Shown one piece after another: positions 45,037 through 54,158 of a DNA stretch of 64,000 bases. The stretch spans positions 124,001 through 188,000 of the forward strand of contig CAWFMF010000004.1 of NCBI GenBank assembly GCA_963816985.1, written 5' to 3'. The DNA comes from JAIVJM01 sp963816985 (GTDB lineage: Bacteria > Acidobacteriota > Blastocatellia > Pyrinomonadales > Pyrinomonadaceae). Made by a program: the position numbers and the translations under genes. Under the pieces are notes generated by a model that was given only the letters and a program-made list of their open reading frames with translations, did no database searches and was not told the origin of the DNA. Numbering within the stretch: the stretch's first letter is position 1; the number at the start of each line of letters is the position of its first letter.

Positions 45037-45837
45037 TTGTTCGGGGCGAGCATCGGACGCGGCGCGGGCCGGATCATCAACGCGATGGTGCAGGGCCTGG
45101 CGCGCGGGAGCATCAACCCCAACGTGCTCACCGTCATCGGCGTCTCCATCAACGTCCTCTGCGGGCTGATGTTCGGCTTCAACCAGTTCTTCTGGGCGGG
45201 CATCATCCTCATCGTCGCCAACGTCTTCGACATGCTCGACGGCTCGGTCGCGCGCCTCACCGGAAGGGTGACGCGCTTCGGCGGCTTCCTCGACTCCTCG
45301 CTCGACCGCCTCTCGGACATGGCCGCCTTCGTCGGCCTCATGGTCTTCTACGCGCGCGACACCGAATTCCACTCGACCTTGAACGTCTTCCTCGCGGGCA
45401 CGGCGATGGTCGGCTCCGTCCTCGTCTCCTACGCGAGCGCGCGCGCCGAGAGTCTCATCCCGAAGTGCGACGTCGGGTTTCTCAGGCGGCCCGAACGCGT
45501 GGTGCTCTTAATCATCGGCGCGCTCTCGACGCACCCCGGCTCCACGAGCCCCTTCGCCAACCGGATGCCCGCCGTGCTCTGGATTCTCGCGGTCGGCTCC
45601 TTCTGGACTTTCGCCTACCGCATGTACCACACGTGGAGCGAGCTGAACCGCATTGACGCGGCAAACCCGCCGGACGCGCGCGAGGCGCAGCTCATGGCCC
45701 ACGACGCCTCGCACCAGACGGCGAGCGCCGCAGCCGTGGACGAAGCATCGCCGGAGGCCGAGGCGGCGTCTAACACGAGCGCCGAGCGGCACAACCCGCC
45801 GAAGCCTGCGCGCCGCCGCGCGCCCGCGCCGCGCTGA
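45037..45837 (+). CDS. CDP-alcohol phosphatidyltransferase
   Basis: The product has 266 residues from a TTG start, with GGAGAGAGGGA upstream. The family signature D-x2-DG-x2-AR-x8-G-x3-D-x3-D is complete: DMLDGSVARLTGRVTRFGGF then LDSSLDRLSD (about 65-95). About six membrane helices span the first 200 residues, followed by an Ala/Pro-rich cytoplasmic tail (AEAASNTSAERHNPPKPARR). It joins a CDP-activated lipid to an alcohol acceptor (glycerol-phosphate, inositol-phosphate or similar). The short conserved N-terminus and SINPNVLTVIGVSINVL resemble archaetidylinositol-phosphate synthase and PgsA-like enzymes; the acceptor is uncertain. Confidence 0.92.
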   Translation: MFGASIGRGAGRIINAMVQGLARGSINPNVLTVIGVSINVLCGLMFGFNQFFWAGIILIVANVFDMLDGSVARLTGRVTRFGGFLDSSLDRLSDMAAFVGLMVFYARDTEFHSTLNVFLAGTAMVGSVLVSYASARAESLIPKCDVGFLRRPERVVLLIIGALSTHPGSTSPFANRMPAVLWILAVGSFWTFAYRMYHTWSELNRIDAANPPDAREAQLMAHDASHQTASAAAVDEASPEAEAASNTSAERHNPPKPARRRAPAPR

Positions 45838-45904
45838 AGGCGGTGGCGAAGGAGACAAAGGGGAAGTTCTCCGAACCCTTCCGTGACGAGGAGGCCGAAA
45901 GAAT

Positions 45905-46825
45905 TTGACGACCTGTCCATGCTGCGGCTTGAAGTTTGAAGGCGAGATGCGTGACGGCTGCGCCGGTTGCGGCGCGCGGCCCGTCGGCCCTCCGCTCGTG
46001 CGCCCCGAACGCGAACTGCCCGGCTACGGCCCCGCGTTCTTCGTCGGCACGACCGGCGCGCTCGGTTTCTTGTCCTTCGTCGTCGCCCTCTTCGCCGCGC
46101 TCTTCGAGCGGGAGAGCCTGACGCTCGACCCCAACTCCCTCGCCCGCGCCGCCGAGACCGCCGCGTGGCGTCTGAAGTGGAGCGCGCTGCCCGCCTCCTT
46201 CGTCGCCGCCTTCGCGAGCCTCAAGCTCTACGCGCGGATGAGGCGAGAGCCCACGCGCTTCGTCGGCGTGAAGGCCGCGCGCGTCGGGTTGGCCCTGACG
46301 GCGTTGACCGCCGTCGCGCTCGTCGCTTTCATCGGCGTGACCGTCCCCGAAAGATTAAGGAGGCGCGAGCTGGCGCGGCGCGCCGCCGAGAACGCGGTGC
46401 TCTACGCGGGCGATCAGGCGCTCGCACGTTACCGCGCGCGCTTCGGCACGTACCCGGCGACGCTCGGCGACCTGCGGCGACTCGAAGACCCGAACTGCGA
46501 ACTCGCCGCCGTGCTCGAAGCGATGGGGGCGACCGAATACAAGCCTGAGACAGACCTCGCCTCGCTCTCGACCGGGGGCTCGAAGGGGCGCGGCGAGAGG
46601 CGTCGCTCCGTCCGCGTGCGCAACGCCTCGGCGCGCAACACCGACGACCTGCCCGGCACGGGGCTCACGCTCACGAACTATGAGCTGGTGCTGCCCGGCA
46701 GAGATAAGCTCCTCGGCACCGACGACGACCTGCGAATCCGCGACGGGCTGATTGTTGAAGGCGGCGCGCGCCCCGCCTCCGTGACGCGGACGCCCGCCGC
46801 CGCCGCCGGAAGGCGCACGCCTTAA
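45905..46825 (+). CDS. Zinc-ribbon membrane protein of unknown function
   Basis: The product has 306 residues from a TTG start with GAGGAGG upstream. It opens with a small zinc ribbon (CPCCGLKFEGEMRDGCAGCG). Three hydrophobic helices lie near 45-68, 95-115 and 130-150. The rest is a soluble region with AENAVLYAGDQALARYRARFGTYPATLGDLRRLEDPN, which resembles the C-terminal domain of type-IV-pilin-like or general secretion pseudopilin proteins. A low-complexity C-terminus (TPAAAAGRRTP) ends it. I cannot assign a function; type II secretion-related is a guess. Confidence 0.7.
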   Translation: MTTCPCCGLKFEGEMRDGCAGCGARPVGPPLVRPERELPGYGPAFFVGTTGALGFLSFVVALFAALFERESLTLDPNSLARAAETAAWRLKWSALPASFVAAFASLKLYARMRREPTRFVGVKAARVGLALTALTAVALVAFIGVTVPERLRRRELARRAAENAVLYAGDQALARYRARFGTYPATLGDLRRLEDPNCELAAVLEAMGATEYKPETDLASLSTGGSKGRGERRRSVRVRNASARNTDDLPGTGLTLTNYELVLPGRDKLLGTDDDLRIRDGLIVEGGARPASVTRTPAAAAGRRTP

Positions 46826-46844
46826 GACCGGGCCTTCATTTCAT

Positions 46845-47135
46845 ATGGGTATCCTGAACATCTTCCGCCGCAAGAAGGCGGGCGACGAGACCACGCGCCG
46901 CGCCGCCCTGCTCCGCACGGGCCGCATCACCGAGGGCTCAATCTTCGACGTTATCACGGACGACGCGGGCGCAATCACGCAGGTCTTCTACAACTACGAA
47001 ATCAACGGCGTCGAATACGAGTCGTCCCAGACGCTCGACGACGTGCAGAAGCAACGCTCTATGGACTACTTCCCCGGCGCGCGCGTCACCGTCCGCTTCA
47101 ACCCGCGCCAGCCGGGCAACTCGGTGGTGGTTTAA
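46845..47135 (+). CDS. DUF3592-like small protein
   Basis: The product has 96 residues. It starts MGILNIFRRKKAGDETTRR and continues LRTGRITEGSIFDVITDDAGAITQVFYNYEINGVEYESSQTLDD, ending FNPRQPGNSVVV. This looks like the extracytoplasmic part of DUF3592 proteins (IxYxYxVNGxxYxxSQ and YNPxxPxxS), but no membrane helix is present, so the family assignment is tentative. It is 19 bases after the preceding gene. Its stop is followed directly by a heptamer repeat hairpin. Confidence 0.65.
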   Translation: MGILNIFRRKKAGDETTRRAALLRTGRITEGSIFDVITDDAGAITQVFYNYEINGVEYESSQTLDDVQKQRSMDYFPGARVTVRFNPRQPGNSVVV

Positions 47136-47224
47136 AAGCCGTGACAGGTAAACCGTGACAGGTGACAGGAGGAAACCTGTCTTCCTCCTGTCACGGTTTA
47201 CCTGTCACGGTTCACGGCTTTTTT
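47134..47224. repeat. Heptamer-repeat hairpin with permuted arms
   Basis: Left units between GCC and GAGGAA: GTGACAG, GTAAACC, GTGACAG, GTGACAG. The reverse-complemented right arm has GTGAACC, GTGACAG, GTAAACC, GTGACAG. Both arms carry four units but in a different order. It starts within the stop codon of the preceding gene and ends just before accC. Confidence 0.9.
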
Positions 47225-47225
47225 T

Positions 47226-48762
47226 ATGTTCAAAAAAATCCTCATCGCCAACCGGGGCGAGATCGCCGTGCGCGTGATGCGCGCGTGCCGGGAGCTGGAC
47301 ATCTCGCCGGTGGCCGTCTACTCGGAGGCGGACGCCGAGGCGCTGCACGTGCGGCTCGCGGACGAGGCTTACCTGCTCGGCCCCGCGCCTTCCGCCGAGA
47401 GCTACCTGCGCATCGAGCGCGTCGTCGAGGCGGCGCGCATGAGCGGCGCGGAGGCCGTCCATCCGGGCTACGGCTTCCTCGCCGAGAACGCTTCGTTCGC
47501 GCGCGCCGTCGAGGAAGCGGGGCTCACGTTCATCGGCCCGACGCCCGAAGCGATGGAGCTGATGGGGTCGAAGACGAGCGCGCGGCGGGCGGCCATCAAG
47601 GCGGGCGCGCCCGTCGTGCCGGGGACGACCGAGCCGCTTCGGTCGGCGGAAGAGGCGCGCGCGGCGGCGGCGCAATTCGGCTATCCCGTGATGCTCAAGG
47701 CGGCGGCGGGCGGCGGCGGCAAGGGGATGCGGCTCGTCGCTGCGGAAGGCGAGATAGCATCGGCCTTCGAGACGGCGCAGTCCGAGGCGTTGGCGGCCTT
47801 CGGCGACTCTTCGGTCTACTTGGAAAAGGCGGTCGAGCGCCCGCGTCACATCGAGATTCAAATCTTCTCCGACACGCACGGCAACTTCGTACATCTCGGC
47901 GAGCGCGAGTGCTCCATCCAAAGGCGACACCAGAAGGTCATCGAAGAATGCCCCTCGCCGATTGACGATTCGTCTTTGCGCGAACGGATGGGCGCGGCGG
48001 CGGTCGAGATTGCGCGGGCGGCTGATTACGTCGGCGCGGGCACGGTCGAGTTCCTCGTCTCGGACGTGACGCGCGAGTTCTACTTCCTCGAAATGAACAC
48101 GCGCCTACAGGTCGAGCACCCCGTCACCGAGATGGTCACGGGCGTTGACCTCGTGCGCGAGCAGATTGCGGTCGCCGCCGGGCTGCCGCTCTCCTTCACG
48201 CAGGAAGAGGTTCGCTGGACGGGCCACTCCATCGAATGCCGCGTCTACGCCGAAGACCCCGAACAGGACTTCATGCCTTCGCCCGGTCGCATCACCTCCT
48301 TGCGCGTCCCGGCGGGGCCGAACGTGCGCGACGACGGCGGCGTCTACGCGGGCGCGGAGGTCTCGATTTATTACGACCCGATGATCTCGAAGCTCGCCGT
48401 CTGGGGCCGCACGCGCACCGAAGCCGTCGAGCGGATGCGGCGCGCGCTCGACGAGTACGAAGTCGGCGGCATCAAGACCACGCTCCCCTTCTTCCGCCGC
48501 ATCATGCGCGACGACAGAGTTCGTCGCGGGCCGCCTCGACACCGGCTTCATCGCGCGCTTCAACGAGCGGCAAAGTCAGAAAGCTGAGACGGTCGAGCTG
48601 GACGAAGATGAGACCGCGAGGCGCGACGTGGCGGCCATCGCCGCCGCCCTCGAATACGAACGAAGCATCAGAAACTCTTCACGCCTCCAACAAGACCAGC
48701 AACCGCCGAGCCGTTGGAAGTTGGCGGGCCGCGCGGCGCTGCATCAGTCGAGGACTCCATGA
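47226..48762 (+). CDS. accC: Biotin carboxylase of an acyl-CoA carboxylase, with one frameshift
   Basis: The frame is intact for 430 codons, then an extra A at 48516 shifts it; the true C-terminus (EFVAGRLDTGFIARFN) continues in the +1 frame to TGA 48760-48762. The combined protein is about 511 residues. Biotin carboxylase motifs are complete: ILIANRGEIAVRVMRA, GYGFLAENA, KAAAGGGGKGMR (ATP-grasp), FLEMNTRLQVEHPVTE and EDPEQDFMPSPG. It carboxylates biotin with ATP and bicarbonate, here probably for propionyl- or acetyl-CoA. The ATGA overlap with the carrier gene supports the corrected end. There is no ribosome site; TTTTTTT precedes the ATG. It may be a real mutation or a sequence error. Confidence 0.9.
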
Positions 48763-49265
48763 AACTCAACGCGGAGATTGAAGGCGAGAAGACGCAGCTT
48801 GAGTTGCGCCGCGAAGGCGAGCGCGTCTCCGCCGAGGTCGGCGGGCGGCGCTACGAGTTGGAGGTGCGCGAGCCGGAGCCGGGCGTCTTCCTCATGCTGC
48901 ACGAGGGCCGCGTCTACGAGTGCCGCGTCGGCGGCGGGGGCACTTCGGCGCACGGCGCGGAGGTGCGCGTCGGCAATCGCTCGTATCACGTCCACCTCTC
49001 CGACCCGAAGCGCCTGCGCGCGGCGGGCACGGCGGCGGGGCACGAGGGGGGCCGCGCGCAGGTGCTCGCGCCGATGCCGGGCAAGGTCGTGCGCGTGCTC
49101 GTCGAAGAGGGCGAGGAGGTCGAGGCGGGCGCGGGGCTCGTCGTCGTCGAGGCGATGAAGATGCAGAACGAACTCAAGTCGCCGAAGGCGGGCACGGTCG
49201 CCGAGCTTCACGCGCGCGTGGGCGCGACCGTCAACGCGGGCGAAGTCCTTGTTGTCGTCGAATAA
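48759..49265 (+). CDS. Biotin/lipoyl carrier protein of an acyl-CoA carboxylase
   Basis: The product has 168 residues. An N-terminal beta-rich part (about 1-95: LELRREGERVSAEVGGRRYELEV) is followed by the C-terminal biotinyl domain (about 98-168) with VLAPMPGKVVRVLVEEGEEV and the biotinylation site EAMKMQNELKSP (Lys of MKM). It accepts carboxy-biotin from the accC product. It overlaps the biotin carboxylase by 4 bases (ATGA), so the two are translationally coupled. The carboxyltransferase subunits are absent from the window. The ATG at 48759 is chosen because it matches that overlap and the family start. Confidence 0.93.
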   Translation: MKLNAEIEGEKTQLELRREGERVSAEVGGRRYELEVREPEPGVFLMLHEGRVYECRVGGGGTSAHGAEVRVGNRSYHVHLSDPKRLRAAGTAAGHEGGRAQVLAPMPGKVVRVLVEEGEEVEAGAGLVVVEAMKMQNELKSPKAGTVAELHARVGATVNAGEVLVVVE

Positions 49266-49268
49266 AGA

Positions 49269-49357
49269 AGTCTGAAGTCTGGAGTCTCGGAGTCTGAAGT
49301 CGAGAGGGCAAGGCTCTTGTCCTTGACTCTCGACTTCAAACTCCGAGACTCCAGACT
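49269..49357. repeat. Heptamer-repeat hairpin (GTCTGGA type)
   Basis: 31-bp arms (49276-49306 with 49327-49357) with one mismatch. Units GTCTGAA, GTCTGGA, GTCTCGGA, GTCTGAA include one 8-mer. The region at 6190 is probably a decayed relative. Confidence 0.88.
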
Positions 49358-49367
49358 ATTTTTCCTT

Positions 49368-50087
49368 ATGACAGATTTGCGGGTTCTCCTTTGGGACATT
49401 GACGGGACGCTGGTGCGTTCGTCGCGGGCGGGGGCGTTTAAGGATTACACGATTCCGGTGTTGGAGAGCGTCTTCGGGACGGCGGGGCGGCTCAAGGAGA
49501 TGGCCGTCTCAGGCATGACCGACTGGCAGATCGTGCTCGAAGCCTTAAGCCCCGAAGGGTTCACGCGCGAGCAGGTGCGCGAGCGCGTCTTGGAGCTGCG
49601 CGAGCGTTACGTGGCCGAGCTTGAGCGCGTCAGCTCGCTCGAACACGAAGAGCCTCTGTTCCAACTCCTGCCGGGCGTGCGCGAAGTTTTGGAGGCGGCG
49701 CGCTCGCACCCGCGCTACGTGTCGGCGCTTTTGACGGGCAACGTCGAGCCCGCCGCGCGCCTCAAGATGCGGGTCGTCGGGCTCTCGGAGTTCTTCACTC
49801 TGCCCGGCGCGTTCGGCGACGACTCGCACGACCGCCGCGACCTGCCCGCCGTCGCGCTCCGCCGCCTCAGCCGCCGCCTCGGCGTCCGGCTCAAGCCCTC
49901 GCAACTCATCGTCATCGGCGACACGCCCAACGACATCGCCTGCGCCCAACACTTCGGCGCGCGCTCCGTCGGCGTCGGCACGGGCCGCGTCAACAGCGTC
50001 GAGACGCTCCGCCCACACAAGCCCGACATACTCCTCACAGACCTCTCCGACACCGAAGCCGTGATGCGCGCCTTCGATTCACTCTAA
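49368..50087 (+). CDS. HAD family hydrolase (phosphoglycolate phosphatase-like)
   Basis: The product has 239 residues. HAD motifs are in order: LLWDIDGTLVRSSRAG (catalytic Asp), cap domain helices (about 30-115), ALLTGNVEPAARLKM (motif II), KPSQLIVIGDTPNDIACAQHFGA (motifs III-IV). The MTDWQIVLEAL stretch in the cap matches Gph-like subfamilies. The natural substrate is unknown. The ATG is preceded by CTATTTTTCCTT from the end of the heptamer hairpin, with no ribosome site; an upstream in-frame start inside the hairpin is rejected. Confidence 0.9.
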   Translation: MTDLRVLLWDIDGTLVRSSRAGAFKDYTIPVLESVFGTAGRLKEMAVSGMTDWQIVLEALSPEGFTREQVRERVLELRERYVAELERVSSLEHEEPLFQLLPGVREVLEAARSHPRYVSALLTGNVEPAARLKMRVVGLSEFFTLPGAFGDDSHDRRDLPAVALRRLSRRLGVRLKPSQLIVIGDTPNDIACAQHFGARSVGVGTGRVNSVETLRPHKPDILLTDLSDTEAVMRAFDSL

Positions 50088-50091
50088 GAGC

Positions 50092-50170
50092 AGATGTTAG
50101 ATGTCAGATGCTGAATGTTAGTTGAAGCAAGTAGTCTTCACTAGCATCCAGCATCTGACATCTAACATCT
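50092..50170. repeat. Heptamer-repeat hairpin (AGATGTT type)
   Basis: Units AGATGTT, AGATGTC, AGATGCT, GAATGTT pair as 50092-50127 with 50136-50170 with a few mismatches. It separates the convergent HAD and mutL genes and touches the mutL stop. Confidence 0.88.
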
Positions 50171-50171
50171 T

Positions 50172-52250
50172 TCACCTGTTGAAGCCGCGTTCGATGTCTC
50201 TTTTCGCGAGGCGGAGGATGATGGGGCGACCGCGCGGGCAGGTGGTGGGCGAGGAGGTTCGGAGGAGGCGTTCGATGAGCCAGCTCATCTTCTCGCGCGT
50301 GAGGGGCGTCCTTGCTTTGACGGCGGCGCGGGAGGCGAGCGAGGAGGCGACGCGTTCGCGCAGAGTGTCGCGGGCGCGACCGCGCCGCTCGGCGTCCACG
50401 GAGTCGAGGATTTCGGCGAGGAGGTTATGCGCTTCGGTGGCCGGGAGGTCGGCGGGCACGGCGCGGACGGCGACGGTGCGGCCAGAAAGGCGCATCAGTC
50501 CGAAGCCGTAGCGTTCGAGCTCGCCCGCCACGTCGTCGAAGGCGGCGGCCTGCGCCGGAGTGAGGTCGAAGGTTTCGGGGACGAGCAGTTGTTGCACTTC
50601 GGCGGCGCGCGTCTCTTCGAGCACGAGGTACTTGTCGAAGAGCACGCGCTCGTGCGCGGCGTGCTGGTCAATGAGGAGGAGCCCTTCCGAGTCGGCGGCG
50701 ACGATGAAGCTCTCGTCCAGTTGTCCGAGCGGGCGGATGTTCGAAAGGGGCGCGTCGGCGGGGACTTCGCGCACGAGCGCGGCGACGGAGTTGACGGGCG
50801 GGAGCGTGGAGGAGACGTGCGCGCCCTCACTCTCTGCCGGAAGCGGCGCGCCGGTTGTTGATGAAGGCTGCGCTCCCTGCCCGTCTGTAAGTGCGGATGG
50901 GAAAGACTCGCCCGCGCCAGTCGCTTCTTCTCGTCGGAGTTCTTCGGCACGCGTGTCGTCTTCGTGCGGACGCTCGCGCGCGGGGGCGCTCCGAGCACTT
51001 CGCGCGACGGCTCCGAGGGCTGATGAAGAGGGCGTCGTCGAAGAGTCCGCGAGTCGTTCGCCCCTTGCGAAAACTTCGTCCGAGACGGTCGGGGTTCTGC
51101 CGAACTCAATCGCTCCTTGCGTCAACGAATCGCGCTCGACAGTCTCGGCGCGTGAGTGCGGCGCGGGCGTGCTTTCGCTTGTGAAGCCTTGACGCGTGTC
51201 GTCGAGGGCGAGTTCCTGTTCGTACTCTTCGGGACTCTCGGCGGCGAGGCGGAGGAAGCCGCTGGTGGCGAGCGAGGCGCGCACGGCGTCGCGGACGGCG
51301 TCAGAGACGGCGGCGGCGCGACGGAAGCGGACTTCGGTCTTGGCCGGGTGGACGTTCACGTCCACGTCGCCGAGCGGCACTTCGAGGAAGAGGAGCGCCG
51401 CCGGGAAGACGCCCTGCGGCAAGACCGTGCGGAAGCCTTCGGAGAGGGCGCGCGTCACCAAGCGGTCGCGGACGAAGCGACCGTTGACGAAGAGGTACTG
51501 CGCGTCGCGCGTCGAGCGGCGCTCGCGCGGGGCCGAGACGTAGCCGCTGACGCGCGCCGCCTCGGCGTGGCCGCCTTTGACCTCTAAGAGATTTTCGAGA
51601 AACTCCGCGCCGAAGATTTGGTACGCGCGCTCGCGCAGGGAAGAGGCTGGCGCGGCGCGCAGGACTTCGCGCCCGTTGTTCATGAGAACGAACTCGATTT
51701 CGGGGTGCGCGAGCGCGTAGTGCGTGACGAGGTTGGTGAGATGGAAGCTCTCGGTCGCCTCGGAGCGGAGGAATTTTCTGCGCGCCGGGACGTTGAAGAA
51801 GAGTTCACGCACGGCGATGGTCGTCCCGCGCGGGCGCGCGGCAGGCGACACGTCGCGCATCCTCCCGCCCTCGATGCGGACTCGCGTCCCTTCGGCCTCG
51901 CCCTCGATTTGCGTGACGAGTTCGACGCGCGCGACCGAGGCGATTGAGGCCAGCGCTTCGCCCCGGAAGCCGAGCGTGCGGATGCTGTTGAGGTCTTCGG
52001 TGGTCGCAATCTTCGAGGTGGCGTGGCGCTCGAAGGCGAGCACCGCGTCGTCGCGCGTCATCCCTGAGCCGTCGTCAGAGACGCGCAGGAGTCTTCGACC
52101 GCCCGCTTCAACGTCCACCTCGACGCGCCGCGCGCCCGCGTCAATCGAGTTCTCGACCAACTCCTTCGCCACCGACGCCGGGCGCTCGACCACCTCGCCC
52201 GCGGCGATCTGGTTGGCGATGTGGTCGGAGAGGACTCGGATTTTAGACAT
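50172..52250 (-). CDS. mutL: DNA mismatch repair protein MutL
   Basis: The product has 692 residues. The N-terminal GHKL ATPase (about 1-330) has IAAGEVVERPASVAKELVEN, DDGSGM, HATSKI and TLGFRGEALASIASV. A long low-complexity linker (about 335-490, Ser/Ala/Glu-rich) follows. The C-terminal dimerisation/endonuclease domain has LLIDQHAAHERVLFDKYL, close to DQHAxxExxxxE with a final Asp in place of Glu, and SPTTCPRGRPIILRL, the metal-binding C-P-x-GRP motif. It therefore probably nicks DNA, as in bacteria without MutH. The start has no ribosome site and lies just beyond a heptamer hairpin. Confidence 0.97.
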   Translation of the reverse strand: MSKIRVLSDHIANQIAAGEVVERPASVAKELVENSIDAGARRVEVDVEAGGRRLLRVSDDGSGMTRDDAVLAFERHATSKIATTEDLNSIRTLGFRGEALASIASVARVELVTQIEGEAEGTRVRIEGGRMRDVSPAARPRGTTIAVRELFFNVPARRKFLRSEATESFHLTNLVTHYALAHPEIEFVLMNNGREVLRAAPASSLRERAYQIFGAEFLENLLEVKGGHAEAARVSGYVSAPRERRSTRDAQYLFVNGRFVRDRLVTRALSEGFRTVLPQGVFPAALLFLEVPLGDVDVNVHPAKTEVRFRRAAAVSDAVRDAVRASLATSGFLRLAAESPEEYEQELALDDTRQGFTSESTPAPHSRAETVERDSLTQGAIEFGRTPTVSDEVFARGERLADSSTTPSSSALGAVARSARSAPARERPHEDDTRAEELRREEATGAGESFPSALTDGQGAQPSSTTGAPLPAESEGAHVSSTLPPVNSVAALVREVPADAPLSNIRPLGQLDESFIVAADSEGLLLIDQHAAHERVLFDKYLVLEETRAAEVQQLLVPETFDLTPAQAAAFDDVAGELERYGFGLMRLSGRTVAVRAVPADLPATEAHNLLAEILDSVDAERRGRARDTLRERVASSLASRAAVKARTPLTREKMSWLIERLLRTSSPTTCPRGRPIILRLAKRDIERGFNR

Positions 52251-52253
52251 AAG

Positions 52254-52341
52254 AAAAGCCGTAAACCGTGAACCGTGACAGGTGACAAGAGGGAGACAGG
52301 TTTTATCTTGTTACGGTTTACCTGTCACGGTTCACGGTTTC
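52254..52341. repeat. Heptamer-repeat hairpin with permuted arms
   Basis: Left units after GCC: GTAAACC, GTGAACC, GTGACAG, GTGACAA. The reverse-complemented right arm has GTGAACC, GTGACAG, GTAAACC, GTAACAA. The gtaaacc unit has shifted position. It lies between bshC and mutL. Confidence 0.88.
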
Positions 52342-52351
52342 TGCTTGTCGC

Positions 52352-54040
52352 TCAAAGATGAATGATTTGGTGCTCGACCGTGCCGATGTCAATCGCGTCG
52401 TGGAGCCACTCAATCGCGTAGCGACCGTGGCGGGCGATGAGCGAAGTGATGTTGAGGTGTCGTTCCTGGAGCGCCTTCTCCGGGTAGAGCGCGGTCGCGG
52501 CGCGTTCGAGCTGGCGGAAGACGGCGCGGTCGCGCGCCATCTGCGCGCGGTGGAAGCGGGCGCGCAGGCCTTCGAGCTGGTACTCGATTTTACGTCGCCC
52601 GGTGGAGAGCGCGTCGCCGAGCGTCGGGTCGAAGGCGGCGAGTTCGTCGCGCAGCTCTTCGAGGGCGCGGGCGATCGTCGCGTCCGTCTCGTCGAGGCGG
52701 CGGGCCACGTCCGCGCCGAGGTGCTCTTCGACGACGCGGGCGATAACCGGGTCGAGCCCGTTGAAGAAGTCTTCGAGCTTGAGGCCGAAGCGTTCGAGCG
52801 TGCGTCCCGTGCGGCGCTCGACGACCGTCAGGCTCGCGCGGTGGAGGATGGGCGTCGCGGGCCTTTCCAGCACTCGATAGACCTCGGCGGTCTGCGCGAA
52901 GTAGGCGACCTCCGCCGCGCCGCCGAAGTAGGCGACCGTGGGGAGCAGGTAGTCCTGCACGGCGGCGCGAAGTGTGACGTTCGGGCTGAAGCGTTCGGGC
53001 TCGCGCTCGGCCAGTTCGGCCAACTCTTCCGTCGTCCACGCGTCGCCGGAGCCCTTCACGGCGTAAAGACCTTCGGCGTTGCGCACCAGAGCGCGGCGCG
53101 CGCCCTCTTCGTCGAGGATGAAGAGCGGGAAGGCGTCCGAAGAGGTGTGCACCTGCGCGTGAAAGCCTTCGGCCTCAAGCTCGCGCGAGCGCGCGTCGAG
53201 CGCGGCGGCGAGTTCGGGCGCGCGGCGCGCGGCCTCTGCGTAGAGCGGCGCGGAGAGACGCTTCAAGCGGGCGTCAGTCGGGTCGAGCAGGACGAGGCCG
53301 TAGCGACCCATGAGCGACGCGAGCATCCGCGCGAAGGCCTCGCCGTAAGCACGGCCCGGCTGGTAAGAATCGCGGATGAGTTTTTCAAGGTCGGGCAGGA
53401 ACTCGCTTGACGGTAGAAGATCGAAGAGCCGCTGGATGGTCTCCTCTATCTCTTCGCCGACGCGGACGCCGCCGACCGCCTCGCCCTCTTCGTGCCACGC
53501 GGCGGGAACATTCGTGCTGGCGAGCCGCCCGTCGCAGGCGATGACCTCCGCCGCGCGCACCTCTTCCCAGTCGTGATCCTCGGTCGCCATCCAGAAGACG
53601 GGGACGGCCTCGGTGCCGCGCTGCGTCAGGCAACCGGCGAGCTTCACCGCCGAGAGCGCCTTGTAGATGGTGTAGAGCGGCCCCGTGAAGAGTCCGGCCT
53701 GCTGGCCCGTGACGACCGCGACCGCGTGAGGCGCGCGCAGCCGCTCGATGTTGGCGAGCGTCTCCTTCCCTGCGCCCCACGACGCATTGAGCGCGCCGAG
53801 CGCGTCGGCGAGCGCGTCGCGGTCGGTCTTGTGCGCGGCCAGAACCTTCGGCGCGCGGGCGGCTAACTCGTGATGGAAGCGGACGGCTTCGGGGTAGAAG
53901 CGTCGGAGCGAGAGAGGGTCTTCGAGGTATTCGAGGAAGAGCCTTGACTGGTGCGGGATGCGCCCGAAGGGCAGGCGCTCGACGCGCAAGCCCGCCTCTT
54001 CGGGCGTGCTGTAACATGCGGGTTCGGTCGTCGTAGTCAC
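52352..54040 (-). CDS. bshC: Bacillithiol synthase, cysteine-adding enzyme BshC
   Basis: The product has 562 residues and matches BshC along its length: RLPFGRIPHQSRLFLEYLED, VVTGQQAGLFTGPLYTIYKALSA, PVFWMATEDHDWEEV (nucleotide-binding-like HDWEE), the middle PALYAEAARRAPELAAAL-like region, PTVAYFGGAAEVAYFAQ and a C-terminal coiled-coil with EERHLNITSLIARHG-like segment. It adds cysteine to glucosaminyl-malate to complete bacillithiol, a low-molecular-weight thiol. BshA and BshB are not in the window. A YpdA-like bacillithiol-disulfide reductase lies at 63460. It is upstream of mutL on the same strand, separated by a hairpin. Confidence 0.95.
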   Translation of the reverse strand: MTTTTEPACYSTPEEAGLRVERLPFGRIPHQSRLFLEYLEDPLSLRRFYPEAVRFHHELAARAPKVLAAHKTDRDALADALGALNASWGAGKETLANIERLRAPHAVAVVTGQQAGLFTGPLYTIYKALSAVKLAGCLTQRGTEAVPVFWMATEDHDWEEVRAAEVIACDGRLASTNVPAAWHEEGEAVGGVRVGEEIEETIQRLFDLLPSSEFLPDLEKLIRDSYQPGRAYGEAFARMLASLMGRYGLVLLDPTDARLKRLSAPLYAEAARRAPELAAALDARSRELEAEGFHAQVHTSSDAFPLFILDEEGARRALVRNAEGLYAVKGSGDAWTTEELAELAEREPERFSPNVTLRAAVQDYLLPTVAYFGGAAEVAYFAQTAEVYRVLERPATPILHRASLTVVERRTGRTLERFGLKLEDFFNGLDPVIARVVEEHLGADVARRLDETDATIARALEELRDELAAFDPTLGDALSTGRRKIEYQLEGLRARFHRAQMARDRAVFRQLERAATALYPEKALQERHLNITSLIARHGRYAIEWLHDAIDIGTVEHQIIHL

Positions 54041-54158
54041 ACGCTTAACGCTTTCGACTGATGGTGCACGCCCCGCGGCGGTTCGTCTTCTCTCAAGGCC
54101 CCGGCATTATAGCGAGTGCGCGCGGAGGCGCGCAAACTTCCCTTCCCGTCGCCGCCCG

